The notes under the pieces are model-generated. The model was not told the origin of the DNA and did not search any database. It saw only the letters and a list, made by a program, of their open reading frames with translations. This document shows positions 9,036 through 19,535 of a stretch of DNA of 57,233 nt, piece after piece. The position numbers and the translations under genes were made by a program. Numbering within the stretch: the first letter of the stretch is position 1; every line of letters begins with the position of its first letter. The stretch is from Pseudomonadota bacterium. Lineage in GTDB: Bacteria > Pseudomonadota > Alphaproteobacteria > Sphingomonadales > Sphingomonadaceae. The stretch covers positions 1 through 57,233 of the forward strand of contig JAEXAY010000038.1 of assembly GCA_023457895.1 (NCBI GenBank). The letters are read 5' to 3'.

Positions 9036-11303
9036 ATGCTCAGACCCTTTGACGTACCGGTTTCCGCGGAAATCTGGAATGCGAAATACCGTTTTGCGCC
9101 GCAAGAAGGCGGAGGCGATGCGGATTTTGCGGACACGGCCGCACGAGTCGCCATGGCAATTGCACAAGCGGAAGCGCCAGGAGTGCAGACGGATTGGGAA
9201 ACGCGCTTCCGTGCCGCAGTCGCGGACTTCCGCTTCATCCCCGCTGGCCGGGTGCTTGCCGGTTCCGGCACCAACCGCACGGTCACTCTGTTCAACTGCT
9301 TCGTCATGGGCACCATTCCCGACAGTCTCGACGGCATTTTCGAGCATTTGAAAGAAGCCGCGCTGACCATGCAGCAGGGTGGCGGTGTCGGCATGGATTT
9401 CTCCTCGATCCGGCCCAAGGGCGCGCCGGTGCGCGGCGTCGGCGCCGATGCTTCGGGGCCGCTGTCGTTCATGGACTGCTGGGATTCGATGTGCCGCACG
9501 GTGCATTCGGCGGGCGCGCGGCGCGGGGCGATGATGGGCTGTCTGCGCATCGACCATCCCGATGTCGAGGACTTTATCGAATCCAAACGCGAAGCGACAC
9601 GCTTCCGCAATTTCAACATCTCGGTCCTCGTCCCCGATGCGTTCATGGAGGCGCTGGACAATGACGGCGACTGGGACCTCGTCTTCGGCGGCCATACCTA
9701 TCGCACGGTCAAGGCCCGCGATCTGTGGGACAAGCTGATGCGCGCGACCTATGATTGCGCCGAGCCCGGGGTCATCTTCGTCGACCGCGTCAACGACAAC
9801 AACAACCTCGCTTATTGCGAAAAGATCAGCGCCTCCAACCCCTGCGGCGAGCAGATGCTGCCGCCTTATGGCGCCTGCCTGCTGGGATCGATCAACCTGG
9901 CCTTCCTCGTGGAAAAGCCGTTCGAGGATGGCGCCGCGCTTGATGAGGCGCTGCTGGCCGAAACCACGCGCACGGCGGTGCGGATGCTCGATAATGTCAT
10001 CGACATCAGCCGCTATCCGCTCGAGCAGCAGGAAAAGGAAGCCAAGGCCAAGCGCCGCATCGGCCTTGGCATTACGGGCCTGGCCGACGCGCTTTTGTTC
10101 TGCGGCGTCGCTTATGGCAGCGATGAGGCGGTGGCGCTGACCGAGAAATGGCTCGGCATCATCAAGCGCGAAGCCTATCGCGCCTCGGCGCTGATTGCCG
10201 GCGAAAAGGGGCCGTTCCCGCTCTACGATCCGGTGATGCTCGATCGCCCCAATATCAAGGCGCTCGACGAGGAAACCCGCGCGCTCATCGCCAAACATGG
10301 GCTGCGTAATGGCTGCCTGACCTCGATCGCGCCGACGGGCACGACCTCGCTGCTCGCGGGTAATGTCTCCTCGGGGATCGAGCCGGTGTTCGCCTACAGC
10401 TATACCCGCCGCATCCTCAATCCCGATGGCTCGGCGCGGTTCGAGGAGGTTGAGGATTACGCCATGCGCGTGTGGCGCGGGCTCAAGGGCGACACGCCGC
10501 CGCCCGCCGAGCTGTTCGTCAGCGCCCAGTCGCTGTCGCCCGAGCATCATCTCAAGATGCAGGCCGCCGCGCAGCCGCTGATCGACAGCTCGATTTCCAA
10601 GACGGTTAACTGCCCCGAGGATATCGCCTTTGACGATTTCGCCCATGTCTATCGCGAAGGCTATCGCATGGGCTGCAAGGGGCTGACGACCTATCGCCCC
10701 AATGCGGTGACGGGTTCGGTGCTGAGCGTCGCCGACGACAAGAAAAAGCAGGAACAGGATGGGGCGACCGCGCCACAGGTCAGCGAAATGAGCCCGCCGC
10801 CGATGCGCGACGAGATGCTGCACGGCACGACCTATAAGCTCAAATGGCCGGACAGCGCTCATGCCGTCTATGTGACTATCAACGATGCCGAAGTGGGCGG
10901 CGAGACACGACCGTTCGAGATTTTCATCAACTCCAAAAATATGGAGCATTACGCCTGGACCGTCGGTCTCACGCGGATGATTTCAGCGGTGTTCCGGCGC
11001 GGCGGCGATGTCGGTTTTGTCGCCGAGGAACTGAAGGCGGTGTTCGATCCGCGCGGCGGCGCCTGGCTGCAGGGGAAATATATCCCCTCGCTGCTGGCAG
11101 CGATCGGCGGGATTATCGAGCGGCATTTGTCGCGCTTTTCTCCCGGCCAGCTTGCGCTGCCGATCGAGCCGGAAGCGGCGCCCGGCCATGTCCTCGCGGC
11201 ATCGCCGACGGGGCCGATCTGCCCGCAATGCAACACGCCCGGTATGATCCGCGAGGAAGGCTGCAACAAATGCCTGAGCTGCGGTTATTCCAAATGCGGC
11301 TGA
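9036..11303 (+). CDS. nrdJ: Adenosylcobalamin-dependent ribonucleotide reductase
   Basis: A class II ribonucleoside-diphosphate reductase that makes deoxynucleotides in the cytoplasm using vitamin B12. Visible class II features are FRFIPAGRVLAGSGT, LFNCFVMGT, the active-site region ISASNPCGEQMLPPYGACLLGSINLA (split here by family convention), PTGTTSLLAGNVSSGIEP, and a cysteine-rich tail CPQCNTPGMI/GCNKCLSCGYSKCG that re-reduces the active site. ATGs lie at 9021, 9030 and 9036. The GGAGG at 9023-9027 sits inside the first and is 8 bases from the third, so 9036 (MLRPFDVPV, 755 aa) is preferred. No cobalamin riboswitch is visible in the 145 bases upstream. It converges on the NdvB-like gene. Confidence 0.95.
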   Translation: MLRPFDVPVSAEIWNAKYRFAPQEGGGDADFADTAARVAMAIAQAEAPGVQTDWETRFRAAVADFRFIPAGRVLAGSGTNRTVTLFNCFVMGTIPDSLDGIFEHLKEAALTMQQGGGVGMDFSSIRPKGAPVRGVGADASGPLSFMDCWDSMCRTVHSAGARRGAMMGCLRIDHPDVEDFIESKREATRFRNFNISVLVPDAFMEALDNDGDWDLVFGGHTYRTVKARDLWDKLMRATYDCAEPGVIFVDRVNDNNNLAYCEKISASNPCGEQMLPPYGACLLGSINLAFLVEKPFEDGAALDEALLAETTRTAVRMLDNVIDISRYPLEQQEKEAKAKRRIGLGITGLADALLFCGVAYGSDEAVALTEKWLGIIKREAYRASALIAGEKGPFPLYDPVMLDRPNIKALDEETRALIAKHGLRNGCLTSIAPTGTTSLLAGNVSSGIEPVFAYSYTRRILNPDGSARFEEVEDYAMRVWRGLKGDTPPPAELFVSAQSLSPEHHLKMQAAAQPLIDSSISKTVNCPEDIAFDDFAHVYREGYRMGCKGLTTYRPNAVTGSVLSVADDKKKQEQDGATAPQVSEMSPPPMRDEMLHGTTYKLKWPDSAHAVYVTINDAEVGGETRPFEIFINSKNMEHYAWTVGLTRMISAVFRRGGDVGFVAEELKAVFDPRGGAWLQGKYIPSLLAAIGGIIERHLSRFSPGQLALPIEPEAAPGHVLAASPTGPICPQCNTPGMIREEGCNKCLSCGYSKCG

Positions 11304-11322
11304 GCCTCGTCTGACGCTCGCA

Positions 11323-14300
11323 TTAGGTCGGCGGCAGGGGAGATATCCGTGCAATGACCTTCAGCGTCGATCCGTCAGCTGGGAAATCGACCACCTGACC
11401 GGCTATCGGCTGGCCGGCAATGGCAAGGCTGACTTCACCATGCCCCACCCGCAACGGGTCCTCGACGGTGAGCGCGATGGCGCCTGAAGGCCCCTGTATC
11501 CGCGCGTTGAAGCCACCCCAGTGTTGCGGTAGTGATGGCTCGATCCGCAAAGCGCCATGTTGTCGCTTCAGGCCGAGCATCTCCTCGACCGCGAAGCGCC
11601 AGGCCCATGACGCAGAGCCGGTATACCACGTCCAGCCGCCGCGCCCGACGTGCGGAATAACCGCGGCAATATCGGCCGCCACTACATAAGGTTCGCACAA
11701 ATAGACATGGGCACCCGCCGGATTGGAGGTGCGTGCCACCGGGCTGACCGCATTGAACAGGCGCAGCGCACGATCGCCGCGCCCTGACCGCGCCATCGCC
11801 ATGCCGAGCCAGATCGCGGCATGGGTATATTGTCCGCCATTTTCGCGAATCCCGGGTGGGTAAGCCATGATATAGCCGGGGTCGCTTTCCGACATGGAGA
11901 AAGGCGGCGTAAGAAGACGCGCGATTTCTTCCTGCGGCATGACGAGTTCATTCCACGCCGACTCCAGCGCTTGCGTGACCCGGTCAGGATCGGCTCCGGC
12001 AAAAAGCGCCCAGCTTTGCGAGATGGAGTCGATGCGGCATTCGGCATTGCCGTAGGCACCCAGTGGACGGCCTTCATCGTCATAGGCACGGCGATACCAT
12101 GCGCCATCCCAGCCCGCTGCCTCGACCCGTTGACGCAGCGCGCTCGCTTCGCTTCGCCAGTTCTCAGCGGCAGCGATATCCCCCGCAATATCGAGCGCGG
12201 CAGCAAAACCTTCCAGGGTTACGGTGAGAAACCAGCCAAGCCAGACACTTTCGCCGCGACCCTGATCGCCGACGCGGTCCATGCCATCGTTCCAGTCGCC
12301 GGTCCCGATCAGTGGCAGGCCATGGATCCCTTGCGTCATCGCGCGGCGCAAAGCGCGTTCACAATGATCACGCAGCGTGAAGCTTTCCGCAGTACTGGGG
12401 TAGAGTGCGTAACGATCATGCTCGCCCTCACCCAGTTCCGGTGCGGTCAGATAGGGCGCGCGGTCTTCAAGAATCGCCGTGTCGCCTGTCGCGGCAACAA
12501 ACGTCGCGACGGCATAGGGGAGCCAGACGAGATCATCGGAGAAATGGGTGCGGACGCCGCGTCCCAATGGCGGGTGCCACCAGTGCAGCACGTCGCCTTC
12601 CTCAAACTGGTGCGCGGCGCATTCCCGGATATGCGCGCGCACCCGTTCAGGTTCGATGTGGATGAGCGCCAGCACATCCTGCAGCTGATCGCGGAACCCA
12701 TAAGCTCCGCTCGACTGGTAGAAGCCGGAACGGGCGAGAATGCGTGACGACAGGCTCTGATAGAGCAGCCAGTGATTGGTCATGGCATCGAACGCCGGAT
12801 CCGGCGTGTGCACCGTGACCGCGCCGAGACGCGTTTGCCAGTAATCCGCTACCGTACCGAGCGCGGCATCGAACATGCCCTGGCCGCTCCATTTGGCAGC
12901 GAGCGCCAGCGCGTCCTCGCGGGTTGCGCCATGACCAAGGATGAAGACCGCTTCTCCGGTTTCGCCGGGCTCAAGGTCGATATGGACCTGGTAGACCCCA
13001 CAGCTATCGCCGCCCGACTGCTCCGTTCCAGACAGTCCCCAGCGGCGCAGGCCGGCCGGGATCGCCTGATTGCCATCGCGACCGAGAAACTCGTGCCGGT
13101 CGGTGGTAAAACCATGGAGCGGTACATTCGCCACCAGAAAGGCGTGCCCTTCTGCAAATTCCGGATTCCAGCTGTTGCTGGCAAGCAGAACATCACCCTC
13201 CGCCATTTCACATTGGACATGCTCGCGATGCGTGCTGCCGAGCGCTCCGAGCAACCACTCTGCATAATAGGTTGCGGTGATCCGCCGATGCCGGCCGGTG
13301 CGATTGGTAAGTCGTAGCCGAACCAGTTTGACCGCATCATTGCGGTCAACCGTCACCGTCTGTTCATGCTCGATCCCGTGCGCATGCGACCGCCAACTGC
13401 TCCAGGCAATGCCGTGCCGGATGAGACAAGCCTGACCGCGTCCCGCCGGACCGGGGGTAACGGACCATATCGATGCCAGCTCCTCGTCGCGCAGATAGAC
13501 GGTTTCGGACGGACGGTCGCTGACGGGATCATTGGTCCAACAGGTAAGCCGGTACTCCCCGCTATTCCCGGCCCAGCTAAACCCGCCACCGCTTTCACTG
13601 ACGAGGGTTCCGAAGCGCTCATTGGCCAATATGTTGCACCACGGCGCGGGTGTTGTCTGCCCGGGTGCAAGATAAATGACATATTCGCTGCCGTCGGGCG
13701 CAAAGCCGCCGATATCATTATCGTAAAGCAGGCCATAGGGGCGCGGTGGCGGCGCGATCTCCGGCTCACGTTCAAAGCGAGACGCAGCGAAGGGCGGCAT
13801 CGGTTCACCGGCGCGCATCATTGTGGCGAGTTGCGGTGCCAGTTCCTCGCCTTCTTGCAAGACAACCCGCGCAACACGATGAAGCAGACCAGCCGCCATT
13901 TCGCCCACCTGATCACGGAAAACAAGGTGGACCCCTCCCTTGCCGCCCAGATGGTCGCGATGACCGCGCTCTCCCATCAGGCGCAACAGTTCCTCGCGCA
14001 AAGGCTCGACATAAGTCGATCCAGCTGACTGCAGAATCACCAGATCAACCGCGAAACCATGAAAAGACCAGTATAGGTGCGCCGACAGCAGATTTGCGAG
14101 CAACGGACCCGGTTCGTCAGCCTCCAGCACGAGGATCGGGACGTCACCGGAAATACCCATCCCCCATAAACCCGGCTGCCCCTCAGCACCTGATACCAGA
14201 GGTTTGCGGTCGCGATGATGCGGATAGAGCAACAGCGATGCCAACGTCTGAAGGACAGGCGGCATTTCCGGCGCAATTTTCATGCGGATAGCGCGCTGTG

Positions 14301-17300
14301 CCGCTTCCGATCCAGCATCGTCGATCGCCCATCCCAACGCAGCCAAAGTGGCATTATCTGCCGCCAGCGCGAGGACCTCTTCGGCAGAATCCGCTGCCAG
14401 CGTCACGAAGCATAATTCGGTTCGGCTATAGGGCTCGATTTCGACCAGCTGTTGCAACGCCATGACAGCATCAAGCGTGAAGCCTTGACTGCCACCGAGA
14501 GGTCCCCGCGCGCCGGCCGGATCGCGAATGGTGCGGCCCCGGCCGATGAAAGCGCGCCGGTCGCCCTCAAACGCCGCTCCAGCCAGCGGGCCATCTGCGT
14601 CGACCGCGAAGTGCAGCAACACCGGCGGCTTGTCTTCAGGACGCCGGGGGCGGCGTACAAATAATTGCCCGCCAAATTCCGGAACGTGTTCGCTGCGGAC
14701 GAACAGTTTGGCGAAGGCGGGGTGTCGCTCATCTTCTGCGGGCGGGGCCAGGACCGGCTCACCATAGCTGGTTATGCGCAACCGTCGCGGCCGATCGCTG
14801 TCGTTGACGAGGGTCAATCGGCGAATTTCCGCATCATTGCGGGCGCTGACAACCACCTCCAAGCTGGACACAATATCATGATTGCGGCGGTGGTAGCTGG
14901 CACCTGAAAGGCTGGCGTCACACCGCGTTTCGTTCCCGTCGCTGACAACCGGGCCTGCGGTCGGCGACCACAGCTTACCGTCCTCTTCATCATGGAGGTA
15001 TATCCATAGACCGTCAGCGTCGAGCGTTGGGTCGGCGCGGAAACGCGTCAGAGCAATACCCTGTCGGGAGAGCCCGCCTCCCCCGGCGTCACTGACAAGG
15101 CTTGCCATGCTGCCATTCCCGAGCAGCACCGGCTGCGGCAAGGGAAGGTCCTGGGCAACGTCCCAACTGTTAAAATGCGGCGCCGTTTCGATGACCTGTG
15201 TCGGTGGCGGCTCTCTCGTCTCCTTTTCCTCGCTCGCCAGGCGTGGCAGGCGTTCACTCAGCAGCATCGAAACCAGCCGGTTACGCGGATCGGCCATGAA
15301 ATAATCGACAAGCATATCATCTTCGAGTGCATTGCCGATCGCGCAGATCGCCATGCCCTGATGATGCGCCATCCAGGTATTGACCGGCAGGAAACCGCCC
15401 GGCGGGGCACGGTCGGCGGTAAAATCGAGCGCGTCGAAATAACCCATCGGCCCCTCGCCGCCCATTTCGGAGATACGGCGCAGGTTGGGAATCACGGCAT
15501 CAGGATCGATACCCACCGCCAGCATGCTCGCATAGGGCGCGACCACCATGTCGAGATCGAGCCCGCGGCGAAGCCCCAGTCGCGGCACGCCGAATGCATG
15601 GTAGCGGAAATTATGCTCCGGATCCCGCGCGCCCCAGGCGGACTCGGAAATGCCCCAGGGCACGCGATGGTGCCTGCCATACTCCTTCTGGATCTCGACG
15701 GCCATCAACTCGCCGTTTCCGAGCAGGCTTTCGGGATCCGGCCGAAGCAGCAGGCGCGGCATCAGATATTCAAACATCGATCCGTTCCACGACATCAGTG
15801 CCGCATGACCACCCGCTGCAATCACCGGCCGGCCGAGGCGGAACCAGTGCTCTATTGGAACCTCCCCCTTTGCGATGGCATGATAGCTGGCGAGCCGTGC
15901 CTCAGTGGCGAGCAAGTCATAAAAATGATTGTCCACGATCCCGCTGCTCACATTATAGCCGATGTGGAACAGTCTGCGGCCGCGGTCATAGAGTGGCGCG
16001 AATTCCATCTCATCCGCTAGTGCAACAGCTTCTTCGGCCAGCCGGGGCAGCAGGCCCGTCAGGTCAACCTCTCCTCCGGAAAGGTCTCGCCGCAAGGCGA
16101 CGAGATGGGCAGAGATTAACTGTCGCCAGATCTCGGTATCTCCGCACCGGTCGGACGGTAACGCGATGAGCATCGCTTCGAGACGCGGCCAGTTTGCCGT
16201 TTCAAATTCGTCCAGCAAGGCTGGCCATGAGGAAGAATCCCGCTTCGCCGCTCCGCGTGCAAAGCTGGCAAGCACAGCGCATTCCTCCTTTACAGCACCG
16301 TCCAGCCCCTCGCCGCACAGTTCAAGCAGCGGCACCAATCCGTCCCAGCGATCGCCCACAACGTCCGGCACATTCATCGCGTTGCGTAGCGCTCCGGCGA
16401 GCGCGATCAGCGCCGTCGCGAGATTGCCGCTGTCAACCGTAGAGATATAACGCGGCTCGAGGGGGGTCAGCGTCGCCGTGTCATACCAGTTGAGAAAATG
16501 TCCGCGATACCGTGTCATCCGTCGCAGGGCGGTGAAACTGTTGGCCGTACGTGCAGCCAGTTCGATGCGACCGATAAAACCCAGCCGCCATGCCACAACG
16601 GCGGAGAGCAGCCCCATACCGATATTGGTCGGCGAGGTCCGCCGCGCTAGCTTGGGAAAGGGGGGGCCCTGATAATTGTCGGGCGGCAGCCAGTTATCCT
16701 GCGGCGTGACGGTGGTTTCGAAAAAATACCAGGTCTTGCGCGCTATGCGGAGCAGAAAGGCCTTGTCCTCAGCCGTCAGGTTATATTGCCGCACCTGAGG
16801 CGGACGACTGATAACATAGGCAATTTCCGGCGATATCGCCCAGGGAATGAGCAATAGCAGCGCCGCCGGGAGCGCGTCGGGTCGAATGATGGCCAGCGCG
16901 AGGCCAAGGGTCACCGCAACGATTGGGCTCCATTTCATGTCGCGCCAGAACGCCGTACGGCTCCGGCTTTTACCTAAACGTGCGGCGACATGGGCCGCGC
17001 TGGTCCATTCGAGCATATGGCGGCGGGTGACAAACAGACGCCACAGGGTGCGGCTGATCGCATGGAGTGCCAATAATCCTTCATTGAGTGCAAAGATGAC
17101 CGCCATCAGCCAACGCCAGCCCGACCCCGTGAGATCACTCAGTAATCCGCGCAACTCGTTGGGCGAGCGTTGGCGGGTCAGCGTGAAGAACAGATCAATG
17201 AAGAAGGCGGCAGATGGCGCAAAGGCCGCCAGCAGGGTCCAGAACCATGGACTCCCTGGCAGAACGAACCACCCTGCAATCGCCAGCAGCAGGATTGAGG

Positions 17301-19473
17301 GAAGAATGAGGCTGCGACGCAGATTGTCGAGCATCTTCCACCGTTCGATCAACGGAAGCCGGTTAGGAAAACGCCTTCCGCCTGATCCCGGAACCAGCGG
17401 GCCGACCCAAGGCAGAAGCTGCCAGTCCCCCCGGATCCAGCGATGCAACCGGCGCGTATGCTCGGTGTAACTCGAGGGAAAACCTTCATAGACCAGAATG
17501 TCCGATGCAAGGGCGACACGACCCAGTGCCCCTTCAAACAGGTCATGGCTCAGCACTGCATTTTCAGGCACCCTGCCGTCGAGGCTGCGATGAAACGCTG
17601 CAATATCGTAGATCCCCTTGCCGATGAAAATCCCCGTTCCGAACAGATCCTGATACACATCGGAAACCGCCCGGCTGTAGATGTCGATCGCGGTATCTCC
17701 GGCAAAAATCCTCTGGAACAGGGTACGGGGGCCTCCACCCGGAAGTATCTCGATCCGGGGCTGGATGAGAGAATAGCCGCGCACCACACGATTGCCGTCG
17801 AAAGCCGCGCGATTGAGCGGATGCAGCATGGCACCGACCAGCCGATTCACCGTGCCCGGAGGAATCATGGATTCTGCATCCACGGTCACGACATAGCGCA
17901 GGCGATTAAGGTCGCTGCTTTCCCCTACATGGCGCACGAACGGGGCTTCATTGCCGTCTATCACCAACCCGTTAAATTGTTCGAGCTTGCCGCGCTTGCG
18001 CTCCCACGCGAGCCAGCGCTGCTCGCTCTCGTTCCATTGACGCGGCCGCAGGAGAAGGTGGAATGGGCGATGGCCCGCATCTCCATAGCGGGCATTTAGC
18101 TGGTTAACGCCTTCGCTTAACGCTTCTTCAAGTGCCTGATCATCCGGCAATACCGCCTCATCCGCATCGGTAAAATCGGCCAGCAACACAACGCTGAGAT
18201 TGGGCCCCGGGCATGACAGCCAGTGGCGTTCCATCTGCTCGACCAGTCCGGCAACCTCATTCAGGTGGCCGATCACGACCGGAATTGTGACCGCGGTAGC
18301 CCCTTCGGGCGGCAACCCTCCAGACAGATCAATTTTTGCAAGAACTCGGGGCGAGAACGCACGCCCGATAAAAGCGTTGAGAATCTGCACCGCGAGTAGC
18401 GAGGCTGGCAATAGCGCTATGAACAGGCTTGCAATCTGCCCGAGCGAATTCGCCCGTACTGTCTGCAAGTAGAAAAACGCCGGAAGGAGGGTTGCACCCA
18501 GCAGCAAAATGAGAAGCCCGAAATAAACAGTGTTGGGATTGCGCCGCCCCACGTCTCGCAATCTTCGCCCTATCGGACGCCGGACGCCATGGGCCTGCGC
18601 GAACTCACGCCGTCCGAAATCCATCAGCCAGTAACCTATATGGTGTGGTGCTGTAGCGGGCGGAGCAGCGGACGACCGCGCCACAGCGGCCTCCGCAATT
18701 TCGATTTCGCTTCGATGGCCATGCCGCGCGAAATCCTCGATTACCGTGCGATAGTGACTGCGACTGGCAAAATCCATGCGGGTGTAGGCTCCCGCTGGAT
18801 CGTGCGACAAAATGCGTTCCACGAGGCTGGTTGCATCGAAAAAGCTGCTCCAGGGAATGGATCCAATTTCGATGAGAGTCGCAATCGCGCGCGCGCCGCG
18901 CTCACCCTCATCCATATAATCATGACCGTTCAGCGCAGGCGCAACCAAACCCAGCTTTTCATCCATCGGTAATAGCTGACTGTAGACCGATACAACGATC
19001 TCCAGACAGGCGATCCGCAACATGGTTGGAAACGCCCAAAGTTCTCCGATGGTCAGCGGGTAGCGGCTCTGATAATCGTCGATAAAGCGGATTGCGCCCG
19101 CGAGGCTTAATTGCAACCGCTCCTGTTCCAGTAGCCGATGCGCAAGAACATAGGAGCGTGGAAAACCTCCTTCGGCGCCGCCAAGCGCAGGCAGGCGGCT
19201 ATAATAACCGCTCGGCAGATCCTCCCGCAGCGACCGAGCGGCGCGTCGGATTTGATAATGGTTGTCCAACAGCCATTCAACCGCACGGCCCGATTCGGGC
19301 GGGGCTCTTCCTGCTGCTTCTCGGGCCGCATCGAGCCATTGTGGAAGTTGAGAACTTTTTGCCCACAAGGGAATCTGTCTTGGCGCATGGCGAAGAATTT
19401 CGTCGAATACGCGATCATCATAGATTTGGGCGGGAGGAGAGTGTTTCGTCCCGATTTCAGACTGTGACACCAT
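11323..19473 (-). CDS. ndvB: NdvB-like cyclic beta-glucan synthase (GT84-GH94)
   Basis: A 2716-residue inner-membrane enzyme, about the size of rhizobial NdvB and Brucella Cgs, which make and cyclise beta-1,2-glucan for the periplasm. Order: N-terminal region; two helices near 310-365; GT84 glycosyltransferase about 390-700 with VTVDAES near 533 and LHRWIRGDW near 682; a helix cluster 710-900; a glycoamylase-like domain about 915-1390 (SAWGARDPEHNFRYHAFGVPRLG is split across its core); one GH94 beta-sandwich from about 1450 and a second from about 1910; and a GH94 helical domain from 2225, with GTGDWNDGMD near 2391 holding the expected catalytic Asp. No premature stop over 8 kb suggests function. 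Cyclisation and linkage cannot be read from sequence. A universal-stress gene lies 62 bases upstream. Confidence 0.9.
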   Translation of the reverse strand: MVSQSEIGTKHSPPAQIYDDRVFDEILRHAPRQIPLWAKSSQLPQWLDAAREAAGRAPPESGRAVEWLLDNHYQIRRAARSLREDLPSGYYSRLPALGGAEGGFPRSYVLAHRLLEQERLQLSLAGAIRFIDDYQSRYPLTIGELWAFPTMLRIACLEIVVSVYSQLLPMDEKLGLVAPALNGHDYMDEGERGARAIATLIEIGSIPWSSFFDATSLVERILSHDPAGAYTRMDFASRSHYRTVIEDFARHGHRSEIEIAEAAVARSSAAPPATAPHHIGYWLMDFGRREFAQAHGVRRPIGRRLRDVGRRNPNTVYFGLLILLLGATLLPAFFYLQTVRANSLGQIASLFIALLPASLLAVQILNAFIGRAFSPRVLAKIDLSGGLPPEGATAVTIPVVIGHLNEVAGLVEQMERHWLSCPGPNLSVVLLADFTDADEAVLPDDQALEEALSEGVNQLNARYGDAGHRPFHLLLRPRQWNESEQRWLAWERKRGKLEQFNGLVIDGNEAPFVRHVGESSDLNRLRYVVTVDAESMIPPGTVNRLVGAMLHPLNRAAFDGNRVVRGYSLIQPRIEILPGGGPRTLFQRIFAGDTAIDIYSRAVSDVYQDLFGTGIFIGKGIYDIAAFHRSLDGRVPENAVLSHDLFEGALGRVALASDILVYEGFPSSYTEHTRRLHRWIRGDWQLLPWVGPLVPGSGGRRFPNRLPLIERWKMLDNLRRSLILPSILLLAIAGWFVLPGSPWFWTLLAAFAPSAAFFIDLFFTLTRQRSPNELRGLLSDLTGSGWRWLMAVIFALNEGLLALHAISRTLWRLFVTRRHMLEWTSAAHVAARLGKSRSRTAFWRDMKWSPIVAVTLGLALAIIRPDALPAALLLLIPWAISPEIAYVISRPPQVRQYNLTAEDKAFLLRIARKTWYFFETTVTPQDNWLPPDNYQGPPFPKLARRTSPTNIGMGLLSAVVAWRLGFIGRIELAARTANSFTALRRMTRYRGHFLNWYDTATLTPLEPRYISTVDSGNLATALIALAGALRNAMNVPDVVGDRWDGLVPLLELCGEGLDGAVKEECAVLASFARGAAKRDSSSWPALLDEFETANWPRLEAMLIALPSDRCGDTEIWRQLISAHLVALRRDLSGGEVDLTGLLPRLAEEAVALADEMEFAPLYDRGRRLFHIGYNVSSGIVDNHFYDLLATEARLASYHAIAKGEVPIEHWFRLGRPVIAAGGHAALMSWNGSMFEYLMPRLLLRPDPESLLGNGELMAVEIQKEYGRHHRVPWGISESAWGARDPEHNFRYHAFGVPRLGLRRGLDLDMVVAPYASMLAVGIDPDAVIPNLRRISEMGGEGPMGYFDALDFTADRAPPGGFLPVNTWMAHHQGMAICAIGNALEDDMLVDYFMADPRNRLVSMLLSERLPRLASEEKETREPPPTQVIETAPHFNSWDVAQDLPLPQPVLLGNGSMASLVSDAGGGGLSRQGIALTRFRADPTLDADGLWIYLHDEEDGKLWSPTAGPVVSDGNETRCDASLSGASYHRRNHDIVSSLEVVVSARNDAEIRRLTLVNDSDRPRRLRITSYGEPVLAPPAEDERHPAFAKLFVRSEHVPEFGGQLFVRRPRRPEDKPPVLLHFAVDADGPLAGAAFEGDRRAFIGRGRTIRDPAGARGPLGGSQGFTLDAVMALQQLVEIEPYSRTELCFVTLAADSAEEVLALAADNATLAALGWAIDDAGSEAAQRAIRMKIAPEMPPVLQTLASLLLYPHHRDRKPLVSGAEGQPGLWGMGISGDVPILVLEADEPGPLLANLLSAHLYWSFHGFAVDLVILQSAGSTYVEPLREELLRLMGERGHRDHLGGKGGVHLVFRDQVGEMAAGLLHRVARVVLQEGEELAPQLATMMRAGEPMPPFAASRFEREPEIAPPPRPYGLLYDNDIGGFAPDGSEYVIYLAPGQTTPAPWCNILANERFGTLVSESGGGFSWAGNSGEYRLTCWTNDPVSDRPSETVYLRDEELASIWSVTPGPAGRGQACLIRHGIAWSSWRSHAHGIEHEQTVTVDRNDAVKLVRLRLTNRTGRHRRITATYYAEWLLGALGSTHREHVQCEMAEGDVLLASNSWNPEFAEGHAFLVANVPLHGFTTDRHEFLGRDGNQAIPAGLRRWGLSGTEQSGGDSCGVYQVHIDLEPGETGEAVFILGHGATREDALALAAKWSGQGMFDAALGTVADYWQTRLGAVTVHTPDPAFDAMTNHWLLYQSLSSRILARSGFYQSSGAYGFRDQLQDVLALIHIEPERVRAHIRECAAHQFEEGDVLHWWHPPLGRGVRTHFSDDLVWLPYAVATFVAATGDTAILEDRAPYLTAPELGEGEHDRYALYPSTAESFTLRDHCERALRRAMTQGIHGLPLIGTGDWNDGMDRVGDQGRGESVWLGWFLTVTLEGFAAALDIAGDIAAAENWRSEASALRQRVEAAGWDGAWYRRAYDDEGRPLGAYGNAECRIDSISQSWALFAGADPDRVTQALESAWNELVMPQEEIARLLTPPFSMSESDPGYIMAYPPGIRENGGQYTHAAIWLGMAMARSGRGDRALRLFNAVSPVARTSNPAGAHVYLCEPYVVAADIAAVIPHVGRGGWTWYTGSASWAWRFAVEEMLGLKRQHGALRIEPSLPQHWGGFNARIQGPSGAIALTVEDPLRVGHGEVSLAIAGQPIAGQVVDFPADGSTLKVIARISPLPPT

Positions 19474-19535
19474 AACGCGTCAGAAATACGTTCGGATGAA
19501 ACAGGAGATGGACACGCAATTAAGGACTACCGCTC

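Noticed and set aside
9015..10949. A 644-residue minus-strand frame across nrdJ
   Set aside because: Antisense shadow; composition (R, A, D, G) and lack of motifs fit frame bias of a GC-rich gene.
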